A stretch of 16,103 nt of DNA from an uncultured Oscillospiraceae bacterium (GCA_900768135.1 CAAGBT010000017.1:1-16103), one strand, 5' to 3'. Shown: positions 6,817 to 14,721, counted from the first letter of the stretch. Numbers and translations are program-made. The notes: generated by a model not told the origin, from the sequence alone.

Positions 6817-8232
6817 ATGTTTGAGTCCATCGAAAGCACACTGTTTCCCATCGTATGCAAGATCAATGAATACCTCAGCAACTACATTCTCGTGTTCCTG
6901 CTCATCGGCGTGGGCCTGTGGTACTCCATCAAGACCCGCTTCGTTCAGGTGCGCTGCTTCAAGGAGGGCTGGCACAGCGTGTTCGGCAATCTGTCGCTGC
7001 GCGGCAAGAAGCAGGACAGCGGCATGAGTTCCTTCCAGGCGCTCGCCACCGCCATCGCCGCCCAGGTCGGCACGGGCAACATCGTCGGCGCGTCCGGCGC
7101 GATCCTCACCGGCGGTCCCGGCGCGATCTTCTGGATGTGGGTCATCGCCTTCCTCGGCATGGCGACCATCTACGCGGAAGCGACGCTCGCCCAGGAGACC
7201 CGCATCGTCGAAAAGGACGGCAACGTCAAGGGCGGTCCTGTCTACTACATCACGACGGCCTTTAAGGGCGGCTTCGGCAAGTTCCTCGCCGGCTTCTTCG
7301 CCGTCGCCATCACGCTGGCACTCGGCTTCTTCGGCTGCATGGTGCAGTCCAACTCCATCGGCTCCACGATGCAGACCGCCTTCGGCGTTCCCTCCTGGAT
7401 CGTCGGCATCATCCTCGTCGCCATCTGCGGCTTCATCTTCCTCGGCGGCGTGCAGCGCCTTGCCTCCGTTACGGAAAAGATCGTTCCCATCATGGCGGCC
7501 ATCTTCCTGCTCGGCGGTCTCGCCGTCCTGATCTTCCGCATCAAGTACGTCCCCGCCACCTTTGGCATGATCTTCAAGTACGCCTTTGCTCCCAATGCCA
7601 TCATCGGCGGCGGCGTGGGCGCGGCGCTCAAGATCGCCATCTCCCAGGGTGCCAAGCGCGGCCTGTTCTCCAACGAGGCCGGTATGGGTTCCACGCCCCA
7701 TGCCCACGCTCTTGCCAACGTCAAATGCCCGCACGACCAGGGCGTCGTCGCCATGATCGGCGTGTTCATCGACACTTTCGTCGTTCTCACGCTCAACGCG
7801 CTCGTCATCATCTCCACCCTCTATGCCGAGGGCGGCCCGCTCCACGAATGCGGCGCTGCGGCTGCCAGCACCACGCTCGGCAAAGCGAATCTCGCCCAGA
7901 CTGCCTTCGGCGTTGTCTTCGGCGAAAGCGCAGGGAATATGTTCGTTGCCGTGTGCCTGTTCTTCTTTGCCTTCTCCACCATCCTCGGCTGGAACCTCTT
8001 CGGCAAGATCAACGTGGCCTATCTCTTCGGCAAGAAGAGCACCGTGGTCTACACCGTCGTCGCCCTCGTCTTTATCTTCCTCGGCACGATGATGTCCAAC
8101 GACCTCGTCTGGGAGCTGAGCGATATGTTCAACAATCTCATGGTCATCCCCAATGCCATCGCGCTCTTCGCCCTCACGGGTATGGTCGTCAAGCACGCAA
8201 GCGACCCCAACCATCTGCCCGGCAAGCAGTAA
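6817..8232 (+). CDS. AGCS-family sodium:alanine/glycine symporter
   Basis: This 471-residue polytopic membrane protein belongs to the alanine or glycine:cation symporter family, which imports these amino acids using a sodium or proton gradient. The family signature is at residues 85-91 (GTGNIVG) within AIAAQVGTGNIVGASGAIL. A second conserved block, KRGLFSNEAGMGSTPHAHA, begins near residue 280. About eleven hydrophobic segments span the protein. The ATG at 6817 is set by CAGGAGAG, whose GGAG (6805-6808) is 8 nt upstream, and by the family's usual N-terminus. The glycine riboswitch in its leader argues that glycine is a physiological substrate or signal, while alanine remains possible. Codons are strongly biased to AAG, ATC, TTC and GGC, suggesting high expression. 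The gene is a single-cistron unit with its own terminator. Confidence 0.95.
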   Translation: MFESIESTLFPIVCKINEYLSNYILVFLLIGVGLWYSIKTRFVQVRCFKEGWHSVFGNLSLRGKKQDSGMSSFQALATAIAAQVGTGNIVGASGAILTGGPGAIFWMWVIAFLGMATIYAEATLAQETRIVEKDGNVKGGPVYYITTAFKGGFGKFLAGFFAVAITLALGFFGCMVQSNSIGSTMQTAFGVPSWIVGIILVAICGFIFLGGVQRLASVTEKIVPIMAAIFLLGGLAVLIFRIKYVPATFGMIFKYAFAPNAIIGGGVGAALKIAISQGAKRGLFSNEAGMGSTPHAHALANVKCPHDQGVVAMIGVFIDTFVVLTLNALVIISTLYAEGGPLHECGAAAASTTLGKANLAQTAFGVVFGESAGNMFVAVCLFFFAFSTILGWNLFGKINVAYLFGKKSTVVYTVVALVFIFLGTMMSNDLVWELSDMFNNLMVIPNAIALFALTGMVVKHASDPNHLPGKQ

Positions 8233-8257
8233 ATTTCTTCTTTCTTCGCAATGAACG

Positions 8258-8308
8258 GCAGGAAGACCGCTTTCAGAGAAAAGCGGTCTTCCTGCTTTGT
8301 TTTGTCTT
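8258..8308 (+). terminator. Rho-independent terminator after the symporter
   Basis: A perfect 16-bp stem, GCAGGAAGACCGCTTT (8258-8273) with its complement at 8280-8295, has a 6-nt loop. It is followed by TTTGTTTTGTCTT (8296-8308). It closes the symporter transcript immediately before the convergent nnrD gene. On the minus strand the same stem has no U tract. Confidence 0.92.
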
Positions 8309-8315
8309 CTGTATG

Positions 8316-9200
8316 CTATCGCGCCAGCTCGCCGAAGGCGGCGGGGATCCCCCGCCGCGCCAGCGCGCCGGGGGTAACGCAGTAGGCGGTCAGCTCCTGC
8401 TCCAGCAGCTCGCCCGCGCGCCCATGGAGCCATACGCCAAGCGCTGCGGCCTCCGCCGCCTGCGCGCCCTGGCACAAAAGCGATGCGATCAGCCCCGTCA
8501 ACACATCTCCGCTGCCTCCCTTTGCCAGCGCGGAGCTGCCGCTCGTGTTGCGCAGCAGCCGCCCATCCGGCAGGGCGATCAGCGTGCGGTGTCCCTTCAG
8601 AACAAGAACGCAGGCGTGCCGCCGCGCAAAGCCGCACGCAAGCTCCGAGCGTTCCTCCGATGCGATCTCTGCAAGGCTCCTTCCGCTCAGGCGGGCAAAT
8701 TCGCCGTCGTGCGGCGTGAGGATCGTCACACGTCCGCGCCGGACGTCCAGCTTTTCCGCGCAGCCCTGCAGGGCGTTCAGGCCGTCGGCATCCAGCACCA
8801 GCGGCTCTTCCGCCTGCCGCAAAAGCGCGTGGACGAGCTGCTCCGTCTCTTTCCCGCGGCCAAGGCCGGGTCCGAGCGCCAGCACATCGCAGCGCGACAA
8901 TCTCTCCTGCACAGCGCCCAGCGCGGCCAGGCAGAGCCGCCCGTCCTTCTCCGGCAGCGGAAACGGCATCGCGCCCTCGCATTTTGCCGCCTCGACCGCC
9001 CAGATGCTCTCCGGCACGCCAAGCTCCACCAGTCCGCAGCCGGAATGCTCCGCCGCGCACGCGGCGAGATACGGCGCGCCCGTATAGCCCACGCTCCCGC
9101 CGAGGACCAGCAGCCGGCCGAAGCTTCCCTTATGTCCGTCCGCCCTGCGCGGCGGCAGCAGGCGCGCAGCAAGCGCGCGGTCAATGATCGTTTCACGCAT
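8316..9200 (-). CDS. nnrD: ADP-dependent NAD(P)H-hydrate dehydratase
   Basis: This 294-residue cytoplasmic enzyme belongs to the YjeF C-terminal (CARKD/NnrD) family. It restores damaged NAD(P)H by dehydrating the S-hydrate, using ADP in bacteria. The ribokinase-like landmarks are present: KGSFGRLLVLGGSVGYTGAP (24-43), LDADGLNAL (136-144), LTPHDGEFARL (161-171) and AKGGSGDVLTG (226-236), where D232 is the expected catalytic aspartate. The usual NTSGNPGMATGG stretch is altered to NTSGSSALAKGG, which is conservative in shape. The N-terminal epimerase (NnrE) half of bifunctional YjeF proteins is absent and must be encoded elsewhere, if present. The ATG follows GGAGG by 9 nt. Its start overlaps the end of the GIY-YIG gene by 8 nt, so it is the last gene of a three-gene operon. 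Confidence 0.93.
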   Translation of the reverse strand: MRETIIDRALAARLLPPRRADGHKGSFGRLLVLGGSVGYTGAPYLAACAAEHSGCGLVELGVPESIWAVEAAKCEGAMPFPLPEKDGRLCLAALGAVQERLSRCDVLALGPGLGRGKETEQLVHALLRQAEEPLVLDADGLNALQGCAEKLDVRRGRVTILTPHDGEFARLSGRSLAEIASEERSELACGFARRHACVLVLKGHRTLIALPDGRLLRNTSGSSALAKGGSGDVLTGLIASLLCQGAQAAEAAALGVWLHGRAGELLEQELTAYCVTPGALARRGIPAAFGELAR

Positions 9201-9447
9201 CGCAGCGTCCCTCCGTCAGTTCGAGTTTTTTTGCGCGCGGCAGCTTCTTGACGGCGGCCTCCCGCCGCAGCGCCGCGCCCTTGTCCGCGCATTCCTCGCG
9301 GTAGACCACTGCAAGCGGCGGATGCGAGCGGGTGTATTTTGCGCCGCGCCCGCTCTTATGCTCCGCAAAGCGCCGCTCCACATCCGTTGCAATGCCCGTA
9401 TAGAGCGAGCCGTCCGCGCAGCGGAGCATATAAACGTACCAGCGCAT
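9193..9447 (-). CDS. Small GIY-YIG nuclease-domain protein (YhbQ/UPF0213 type)
   Basis: This 84-residue protein consists almost only of a GIY-YIG domain. The first tyrosine motif is YVY (4-6), the second is YTG (16-18), followed by VERRFAEHKSG (23-33) with R25/R26 and H30. E63 in RREAAVKKL is the likely metal-binding catalytic glutamate. Stand-alone proteins of this size are widespread in bacteria and of uncertain role, probably in structure-specific DNA cleavage. The ATG shares one base with the stop codon of the protease gene (TGATG), and no Shine-Dalgarno precedes it, so translation is probably coupled. The end overlaps nnrD. The protease, nuclease-domain protein and dehydratase have no evident shared pathway. 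Confidence 0.9.
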   Translation of the reverse strand: MRWYVYMLRCADGSLYTGIATDVERRFAEHKSGRGAKYTRSHPPLAVVYREECADKGAALRREAAVKKLPRAKKLELTEGRCDA

Positions 9448-11336
9448 CAGTAGCGGAGCGCCCCCGTCGCGCGCAGCGCACGGCAAAGCGAGGCCGCCGC
9501 CTCCCCGCGCAGAATGGGTTCCTTGGGCGCAATGTCCGCAAGCGCCGCGCAGCAGTACATCGCCGCCGCTTCTCCGTTTTCGTCCGTCACGGAATACATC
9601 AGCAGGTCCGCGCTGCGGATCGCCCAGGTGGAAAAGCCGCTGTACTCCTCGCGCAGCTGCAAAATGCCAAGCGGCCGCTCGTCCAGGTAGCGCTGCGCGT
9701 CCAGATTCAAAAATTCCACCAGCCGTCCCAGCACGGTGATAAATTCCTCCTGCGTCATCGTTGCGTCCGGGGCAAAGCGCCCGCCGCCCACGCCGCTGAC
9801 CAGTCCCAGCGCCGCCATCGCGTTCACGGAGGGGGCGTACCAGCGATCCGACGGCACGTCGATAAAGCCGCCGTCCGCCGCCGAATACACATCCAGCGCC
9901 TGCGCCAGCAGCGCGCACACCTCGGCGCGCGTCATCGTATCGTCCGGGCGGAAGCGCCCGTCCGCGCCAAATACAAGGCGGTACGCCGCAAGCGTGTGGA
10001 TCTCCTGCGCGTAGGCGCTTTCCGCCGTGTCGCGGAACTCCGCCGCCGCATCCGGAAAGCCGCATTTCCCGCGCGCCTGCGCGCTGGTAATGCGCTCCTC
10101 CGCGCCGTTCTCGCCCCAGTAAAGCGCTGCGTCCGGCGCCAGCGCATACAGCAGCGCCTCCAGCGCCGCCTCCTGCCGCTCCGCCTCCGCAATGCTTATA
10201 TAGAAGTCAAAGCCGTTGAGCGTCAGGCGCAGATAAGCGCCGCCGTCCGCCGGTTTCTCTCCCGCAAGCAGCTGCGCGGCAGCGGCCGTCCAGCCCTGCG
10301 GGATGTAAAGCGTCGGCAGCACGCCGATGCGGTCGGTCGTATTGCCGTCTGCGCAGTAGAAGCGGTAGGCCGTCACCTTTACCGCATCGTCCGTCAGATA
10401 GGGGCAGTTTTCTCCGTCATACAGCACCTGCGCAACGCCCTTGCCGTAGCTGCGCGTGCCGATCACAACGCCGCGTCCCGTGCCGGAAATGCCGGCGGCA
10501 AAAATCTCCGCCGCGCTGGCGGACGCACCGTCCATCAGCACGATCACCGGCTTATCCGAAAGCGCGCCGCCGTCATAACGCTCCGCCGCAAGCTGTCCGC
10601 TGCGGTCAGCCATATAGGCAAGCGTCCGCCCGCCCGTGAACGTGCCGAGCGCCGTCACAGCCGAGGACGTCACTCCCCCGCTGTTGCCGCGCAGATCCAC
10701 GACCCACAGCCGCACCTCGCGGTCGTGTTCGCGCACGCCTGTCTGGAAATATGCACCCGTCTGCGAGCCGAAGCTGTCGCAGTCGATGTATCCCACGCCA
10801 TCCTGCACCGTGACCGTTGTGTTCGCCTGCACAACGCGCGTGCGCGTGATGACAACATCCTGCTCGCTGCCGTCCGCGCGGCGGACGGTCACGGCGACGC
10901 GCGTTCCCTCGTCGCCAAGAAGCTTTTCGCGCGCCGCCTCGCTGCCCGGCACGCAGCTCTCCCCCTCAACGGCAACGATCACATCGCCCGCGCGCAGGCC
11001 GGCGCGCTCCGCGCCGCCGCCGGAAAACACGGACAGAAGCTCGATCCCCCGCTCCGTATAGGCGATCTCTGCGCCGATGCCAAAGAAACTCTCCTCCCCC
11101 TCGACAAGCGCGAGGAAGCGCTGGTACTCCTCTGCGGACATATAATATGTATATTCATCGGTATAGGAAAACAGCTCGTCGAGCGTTTCCGCCTGCCGCG
11201 CAGCACGCGGCAGCTCGTCCACATAGCTCATCTGCAATATTTCATATGCCTCGTTCACGCTCAGCGCGCCCGCGGCGCAGGTGAGCAGCGCGGCGGCGCA
11301 GCAGGCGGCGCAGGCGCGCAGAAATCTCTTTTTCAT
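9447..11336 (-). CDS. Secreted S41 (CtpA-like) protease with PDZ domain and SLH repeats
   Basis: This 629-residue protein starts with a signal peptide (KKR, then a hydrophobic Ala/Leu/Cys-rich stretch to about residue 25). A PDZ domain follows (about 84-165, FGIGAEI to VEGES), then an S41 protease core. The catalytic dyad is placed at S274 (ASASAAE, 271-277) and K299 (SYGKG), 25 residues apart as in Tsp/CtpB, with Q303 also conserved. The C-terminal part carries two S-layer-homology repeats (about 436-485 with GRFRPDDTMTRAEV, and 490-540 with GRFAPDATMTQEEF) and a degenerate third (about 570-625). It is therefore likely held on the cell wall surface. AAGGAG precedes the ATG at 11336 by 6 nt. 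A further 34 codons upstream lack a ribosome site. The substrate is unknown. It heads the operon with the GIY-YIG gene and nnrD. Confidence 0.92.
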   Translation of the reverse strand: MKKRFLRACAACCAAALLTCAAGALSVNEAYEILQMSYVDELPRAARQAETLDELFSYTDEYTYYMSAEEYQRFLALVEGEESFFGIGAEIAYTERGIELLSVFSGGGAERAGLRAGDVIVAVEGESCVPGSEAAREKLLGDEGTRVAVTVRRADGSEQDVVITRTRVVQANTTVTVQDGVGYIDCDSFGSQTGAYFQTGVREHDREVRLWVVDLRGNSGGVTSSAVTALGTFTGGRTLAYMADRSGQLAAERYDGGALSDKPVIVLMDGASASAAEIFAAGISGTGRGVVIGTRSYGKGVAQVLYDGENCPYLTDDAVKVTAYRFYCADGNTTDRIGVLPTLYIPQGWTAAAAQLLAGEKPADGGAYLRLTLNGFDFYISIAEAERQEAALEALLYALAPDAALYWGENGAEERITSAQARGKCGFPDAAAEFRDTAESAYAQEIHTLAAYRLVFGADGRFRPDDTMTRAEVCALLAQALDVYSAADGGFIDVPSDRWYAPSVNAMAALGLVSGVGGGRFAPDATMTQEEFITVLGRLVEFLNLDAQRYLDERPLGILQLREEYSGFSTWAIRSADLLMYSVTDENGEAAAMYCCAALADIAPKEPILRGEAAASLCRALRATGALRY

Positions 11337-11369
11337 GGTCTTCTCCTTTGTTCTCTGGGTTCTGTTCCC

Positions 11370-11397
11370 ATTATACTGCGCGGGCGGCGAAAAGCAA
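11370..11397 (-). promoter_or_regulatory. Promoter of the protease/GIY-YIG/nnrD operon
   Basis: A perfect TATAAT (11375-11370 on the minus strand) lies 33 nt before the protease start codon. The -35 candidate TTGCTT (11397-11392), with a 16-bp spacer, matches only its first three bases. Confidence 0.6.
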
Positions 11398-11422
11398 ATG
11401 AAAATCCTGCCGAGCTCCCGCC

Positions 11423-11451
11423 TTGCCAAGCGGCGCAAAATGGGCTATACT
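11423..11451 (+). promoter_or_regulatory. Promoter of rsmI
   Basis: TTGCCA (11423-11428) and TATACT (11446-11451) are separated by 17 bp. The predicted start near 11458 gives a short 5' UTR of about 35 nt. It diverges from the protease promoter. Confidence 0.65.
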
Positions 11452-11492
11452 GTTTTTGTCTTTATGAGAATTCAACTTTCCGGAGGAAGACT

Positions 11493-12377
11493 ATGGAAGA
11501 ACGGAAAACGGCCGGCACGCTTTACATCGTTGCAACGCCCATCGGCAACTCCCGCGATATGTCCGAGCGCGGGCGCGAAATTTTATCCACCGCCGACATC
11601 ATCGCCGCCGAGGACACCCGCCGCAGCGTGGTGCTGCTCAACAAGCTCGGCATCCGCGGCAACAGCCTGAGCGCCAACCACAAGTTCAACGAATACGGCA
11701 AGGCAAAGTGGTTCATCGAGCAGCTCGCATCCGGCAAGGACATTGCCGTCATCACCGACGCGGGCACGCCCTGCATCTCCGACCCCGGCAACGAACTCAT
11801 CCGCGCGGCGGTGGAAAACGGCATCCGCGTCGTCGGCATCCCCGGCTGCTGCGCGGCGGTCAACGCGCTGTCGATCTCAGGCTTTGACCTCTCGAGCTTT
11901 CTCTTTTACGGCTTCTTCCCGCGCGAGACGGCGGACCGCCGCCGTGTGCTGATGATGATGCGCAAGGGCGACACCGCGACCTACGCCTTTTACGAATCTC
12001 CCAAGCGCATCATGAGCGTCATCGACTTCTTCATCGAGGAAAACGCGCAGCTCAAGCTCTGCCTCTGCAACGACATGACGAAGCTCCACGAAATGACCTT
12101 CCGCGGCACGCCGCAGGAGGTCAAAGACCAGCTCATTGCCAAGGAAACCTACGAAAAGGGCGAATACGCCCTCATCGTCGAGGTCTGCAACGACTATCGC
12201 CTGCGCGAGGTCGAGCACATCACCTCGCCCGAGGCGCTGCTGGTGGACTGCATGGTGCAAAATGACTGTACCGCCAAAGACGCCATTAAAATGCTTCTCA
12301 AGGACGAAAACAACACCTACAGCAAAAACGAGCTGTACGCCGCGCACCTTGCGCTCAAAGAGAGGTTCGGCGCATGA
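11493..12377 (+). CDS. rsmI: 16S rRNA (cytidine(1402)-2'-O)-methyltransferase RsmI
   Basis: This 294-residue enzyme transfers a methyl group from SAM to the ribose of C1402 in the decoding centre of 16S rRNA. The tetrapyrrole-methylase fold is clear from TLYIVATPIGN (9-19), AEDTRRS, the ITDAGTPCISDPG loop that binds SAM, GIPGCCAAVNALSISGF and YESPKRI. The usual SYHEHNE-like segment reads SANHKFNE here. The length is typical of the family. GGAGG (11482-11486) lies 6 nt before the ATG. The stop codon overlaps the start of the next gene (ATGA), so both are probably translated together. Confidence 0.95.
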   Translation: MEERKTAGTLYIVATPIGNSRDMSERGREILSTADIIAAEDTRRSVVLLNKLGIRGNSLSANHKFNEYGKAKWFIEQLASGKDIAVITDAGTPCISDPGNELIRAAVENGIRVVGIPGCCAAVNALSISGFDLSSFLFYGFFPRETADRRRVLMMMRKGDTATYAFYESPKRIMSVIDFFIEENAQLKLCLCNDMTKLHEMTFRGTPQEVKDQLIAKETYEKGEYALIVEVCNDYRLREVEHITSPEALLVDCMVQNDCTAKDAIKMLLKDENNTYSKNELYAAHLALKERFGA

Positions 12378-13525
12378 GCATTGTCGCATCCGACCTGAGC
12401 GAGCGGCTCGGCACGCTCACAAAGCTCGTCCTCGCCGAGCCGGTCACGCGCATCGGGCATTCGCGCGTCACGGTGCGGCCCATTCTGCTGCGCGGCAAAG
12501 CGTTTTTCCAGCTGGAATACCAGCAGGGGGCAAAGGTCGCTCACCGCAACGTTGCGCGCGGCGCGCTGGCGGAGCTGTTTGAGCAGGAGCTGGACGGGCA
12601 GTTCCGCTCCGTTACGCTCTGCACCGAAAATGAAACGCGCCAGTATATCCGCAAGGCGAACGGCGCGTACAAATGCACTGCCAAGTCCGGCGCGGCCCGC
12701 GCCGCCGCAGCCGCCCCGCACAATCGCAAAAAGGAGTACATTCTGCAGGAGGGGGAGAACATTCCCGCCCTCGTTGATCTCGGCGTGTTCACGCCGGACT
12801 TCAGGATCGTCAAGGCCAGGTACGACAAATACAAGCAGATCAACCGCTTCATCGAGCTGGTGGACGATGCGTTCCGCGCCTACGGCCGCGATGAGATCAC
12901 GATCCTGGACTTTGGCTGCGGCAAATCCTACCTCACGTTTGTCCTCTACTATTATTTTGCCGTCAAGCGCGGCGTGCGCGCAAGGATCATCGGCTACGAC
13001 CTCAAGGAGGATGTTGTGCAGCGCTGCAACGAGGTTGCCGCGCGCTACGGCTACGAAGGCCTTCATTTTGTTGCTGCCGATGTCACGCGCGACGTGCTTT
13101 ACGACGAGCGGATCGATATGCTCGTTACGCTCCACGCCTGCGATACTGCGACGGACTACGCCCTGTACTACGCGCTCTCGCGCGGTGTGGAGTATATCTT
13201 CTCTGTCCCCTGCTGCCAGCATGAGATCAACAGGACTATCCAGAAGGGCGGCGATTTTGATATCCTGCTCTCCCACGGGCTGTTTCAGGAGCGTTTCTCG
13301 GCGCTTCTGACCGACGCCATCCGCGCCGCAGTGCTGGAGGACGAGGGCTACGATGTGGACGTGATCGAGTTTATCGACTTTGCCCACTCGCCGAAAAATC
13401 TGATGCTCCGCTGCCACCGCACCGGCAGGCGCAGCACAAAAAAGTTCGCTGAAGCACAGCGTCTCCGCGACCAATACCACTTCGACCAAGCCCTATTGTC
13501 GCTTATCGAAAACGAGCAACAATAA
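12374..13525 (+). CDS. SAM-dependent methyltransferase (Methyltransf_32-like)
   Basis: This 383-residue protein has a class I methyltransferase domain in its C-terminal half. LDFGCGKSYLTF begins at L178 and holds the glycine-rich SAM loop (D179 to S185). IIGYDLKEDVVQRC is the expected acidic strand end, and TLHACDTATDYALYYAL follows. A cysteine-bearing VPCCQHE motif (278-284) sits where substrate or metal contacts are made in related proteins. The N-terminal 150 residues form an accessory domain typical of this family, ending in HNRKKEYIL (about 116-124). Homologues are usually annotated only as methyltransferases, related to the METTL25/RRNAD1 group. The 4-nt overlap with rsmI hints at an RNA substrate, but this is inference. 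No separate ribosome site is needed if coupling occurs. Confidence 0.82.
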   Translation: MSIVASDLSERLGTLTKLVLAEPVTRIGHSRVTVRPILLRGKAFFQLEYQQGAKVAHRNVARGALAELFEQELDGQFRSVTLCTENETRQYIRKANGAYKCTAKSGAARAAAAAPHNRKKEYILQEGENIPALVDLGVFTPDFRIVKARYDKYKQINRFIELVDDAFRAYGRDEITILDFGCGKSYLTFVLYYYFAVKRGVRARIIGYDLKEDVVQRCNEVAARYGYEGLHFVAADVTRDVLYDERIDMLVTLHACDTATDYALYYALSRGVEYIFSVPCCQHEINRTIQKGGDFDILLSHGLFQERFSALLTDAIRAAVLEDEGYDVDVIEFIDFAHSPKNLMLRCHRTGRRSTKKFAEAQRLRDQYHFDQALLSLIENEQQ

Positions 13526-13774
13526 AAAGCGCCGCAGACTTTTACCCGCAAGGGGTACGCGGCATCCGTAAAGCAGCAAAGCTGCTAACGGCTGCCCAGG
13601 CGTCTGCAGACGCGAAATAAGTTAAAATCGTTTTTCTGACGACAGAAGGTGAATTGCCGCAAAGCGGCAAGAGAAGCCGCCCTGGGGCGTGCGCGTCAGA
13701 AAAACTCTTCTCGCTCCGCGCGTGCCGCAGCCGCCCCACAGGCGGCAAGGCACAAAGCGGAGTGCAATCCCCAC
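13526..13774. repeat. Highly structured non-coding block, candidate dispersed repeat
   Basis: About 250 bp without a credible gene are filled with inverted repeats. A long imperfect hairpin spans 13561-13596 (GGCA, CCGT and AGCAGC arms around AAA). GCGTCTGCAGACGC is a perfect 14-bp palindrome at 13600-13613. TTGCCGC-AAA-GCGGCAA is at 13654-13670. GTTTTTCTGAC (13630-13640) and GTCAGAAAAAC (13695-13705) form an 11-bp inverted pair enclosing that hairpin. GCCGCC-CCACA-GGCGGC is at 13730-13746. The arrangement resembles the multi-copy intergenic elements of gut Clostridia, but copy number cannot be judged from one window. ORFs crossing the block have low-complexity, palindrome-driven translations and are not called. 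Confidence 0.5.
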
Positions 13775-13817
13775 TCAAAAAAGGGGACGCAGTTTTTAAC
13801 TGCGTCCCCTTTTTTGA
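13775..13817. terminator. Bidirectional rho-independent terminator
   Basis: An 18-bp perfect stem, from TCAAAAAAGGGGACGCAG (13775-13792) to its complement (13800-13817), has a 7-nt loop TTTTTAA. Because A6 and T6 form the base of the stem, each strand ends in a U tract after a GC-rich core (GGGGACGCAG). It can therefore terminate the rsmI-methyltransferase transcript on the plus strand and the folT-like transcript on the minus strand. Confidence 0.9.
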
Positions 13818-13825
13818 ACTTGTTT

Positions 13826-14464
13826 TTATTGCGCCGTGCGCACCGTACGCAGCGAGCGGTCGAGCATATTCACCACCGGCGGCGCAACGAAGCTCATTAC
13901 AAGCGCCGTGGCGATGCCTGCGGCCACGCGCGTCACAACGCCGCCGAAAACGTAGGCATAGCTGTAGTAGCCGTTGATCACGCTGTCGAGATACATCGCG
14001 CCGGTGTTGAGTGCGGTGACGATGACCGCCGTTGCGCACAGCACGCCGATGATCTGCGCGCGGGAAAGCTCATAGCTGTGCTTTCTGGCATAAGCGCCGA
14101 TCATCAGGCCGCGCGCAGCGGCGGGAATGACCCAAAGCACGGTCGTCGCCGTCAGGCCGTAGGTGATGAGCTGGTTCATGAAGCTGCCGAGCAGGCCCAC
14201 CAGCAGGCCGCCGGCCGGCCCGTAAAGCAGCGCCCCGAGAATGATGGGCAAGGAGTCCACGCTGATGCGGATCCACCAAAGGTTCAGCGTACCCACCAGG
14301 CTCAGCACCACATACACCGCCGTCAGCATGGCGATGGTGACGAGCTTACGCGTAGACAGCGAGGACGAGCGGCATACAAGGACGACCGCCGCCGCCAGCA
14401 CAACGACTGCGGCGATGAGAATCCCCCACACCACGGGGGAGAGCTGCGCGATATCGGAAAACAT
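13826..14464 (-). CDS. folT: ECF transporter S component, folate type (FolT-like)
   Basis: This 212-residue integral membrane protein has about six hydrophobic segments (near 11-31, 40-60, 72-98, 105-127, 138-158 and 170-195). The block WWIRISVDSLPIILGALLYG (63-82), followed by GPAGGLLVGLLGSFMNQL, is the S-component pattern for vitamin uptake by energy-coupling-factor transporters. The folate assignment rests mainly on the tetrahydrofolate riboswitch in its leader and on the adjacent folate-dependent glyA. The shared EcfA/EcfA'/EcfT module is not in the window, which is normal for group II S components. The ATG at 14464 is fixed by AAAGGAGG, 8 nt upstream. The first transmembrane segment precedes the usual S-component start, a small N-terminal addition. 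Confidence 0.82.
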   Translation of the reverse strand: MFSDIAQLSPVVWGILIAAVVVLAAAVVLVCRSSSLSTRKLVTIAMLTAVYVVLSLVGTLNLWWIRISVDSLPIILGALLYGPAGGLLVGLLGSFMNQLITYGLTATTVLWVIPAAARGLMIGAYARKHSYELSRAQIIGVLCATAVIVTALNTGAMYLDSVINGYYSYAYVFGGVVTRVAAGIATALVMSFVAPPVVNMLDRSLRTVRTAQ

Positions 14465-14535
14465 TGTGAGGACCTCCTTTTTAAAATCATATCTGTTCCG
14501 CAGCGGTGCGCCGCACGGAACGGCTTGGTCCGGGA

Positions 14536-14586
14536 AAAAGGAAAATACCTCTCCCTCCGGATGGCAGGAACCACGCGGAGGAGAGG
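14536..14586 (-). terminator. Expression-platform terminator of the THF riboswitch
   Basis: On the minus strand CCTCTCCTCCG (14586-14576) pairs with CGGAGGGAGAGG (14559-14548) with one bulged G. TATTTTCCTTTTT (14547-14535) follows. A competing partner, GAGAG (14601-14597), can pair with CTCTC (14585-14581) in the 5' arm and so act as an antiterminator. The stem lies between the aptamer and the ribosome site of the folT-like gene. Confidence 0.75.
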
Positions 14587-14609
14587 CCTCACAATGCTCT
14601 CGTCTGAGT

Positions 14610-14721
14610 GGCAAGCGGATGCGGAAGCCATACTGCAAACCATGGTTTTTTCGTCCGTGGGCAACTTCCCATCCCAGCGGCACTGATCGCTTTTGCGAAA
14701 CACATGGCTTCCTACTCTGCC
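14610..14721 (-). ncRNA. Tetrahydrofolate (THF) riboswitch
   Basis: Read on the minus strand, the aptamer opens with GGCAGAGTAG (14721-14712) and closes with GCATCCGCTTGCC (14622-14610), matching the GAGUAG and GCAUCCGCUC blocks of class I THF riboswitches. P1 pairs GGCA with TGCC. P2 is a perfect 9-bp stem, GGAAGCCAT (14712-14704) with ATGGCTTCC (14631-14623). The inner part carries GCTGGGATGGGAAG and CCCACGGACGAA, corresponding to the conserved GGGAUG and ACGAA elements that form the long-range loop contact. The class usually represses folate transporter genes when THF is bound. Here it sits between a good promoter and a terminator ahead of the folT-like gene. Confidence 0.88.

Noticed and set aside
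6802..9060. 752-codon open frame on the minus strand
   Set aside because: It is antisense to the symporter and then overlaps nnrD in another frame. It also crosses the terminator at 8258-8308, and its composition is a by-product of codon bias in the real genes.
9339..11492. Long upstream extension of the rsmI frame
   Set aside because: It is antisense to the protease gene. RsmI homology begins right after the ATG at 11493, which has a ribosome site and a promoter.
13542..14686. Open frames of 165 and 345 codons across the structured block and folT leader
   Set aside because: They cross the terminator hairpin and riboswitch or run antisense to the folT-like gene. Their residues come from palindromes, and no ribosome sites or families are visible.
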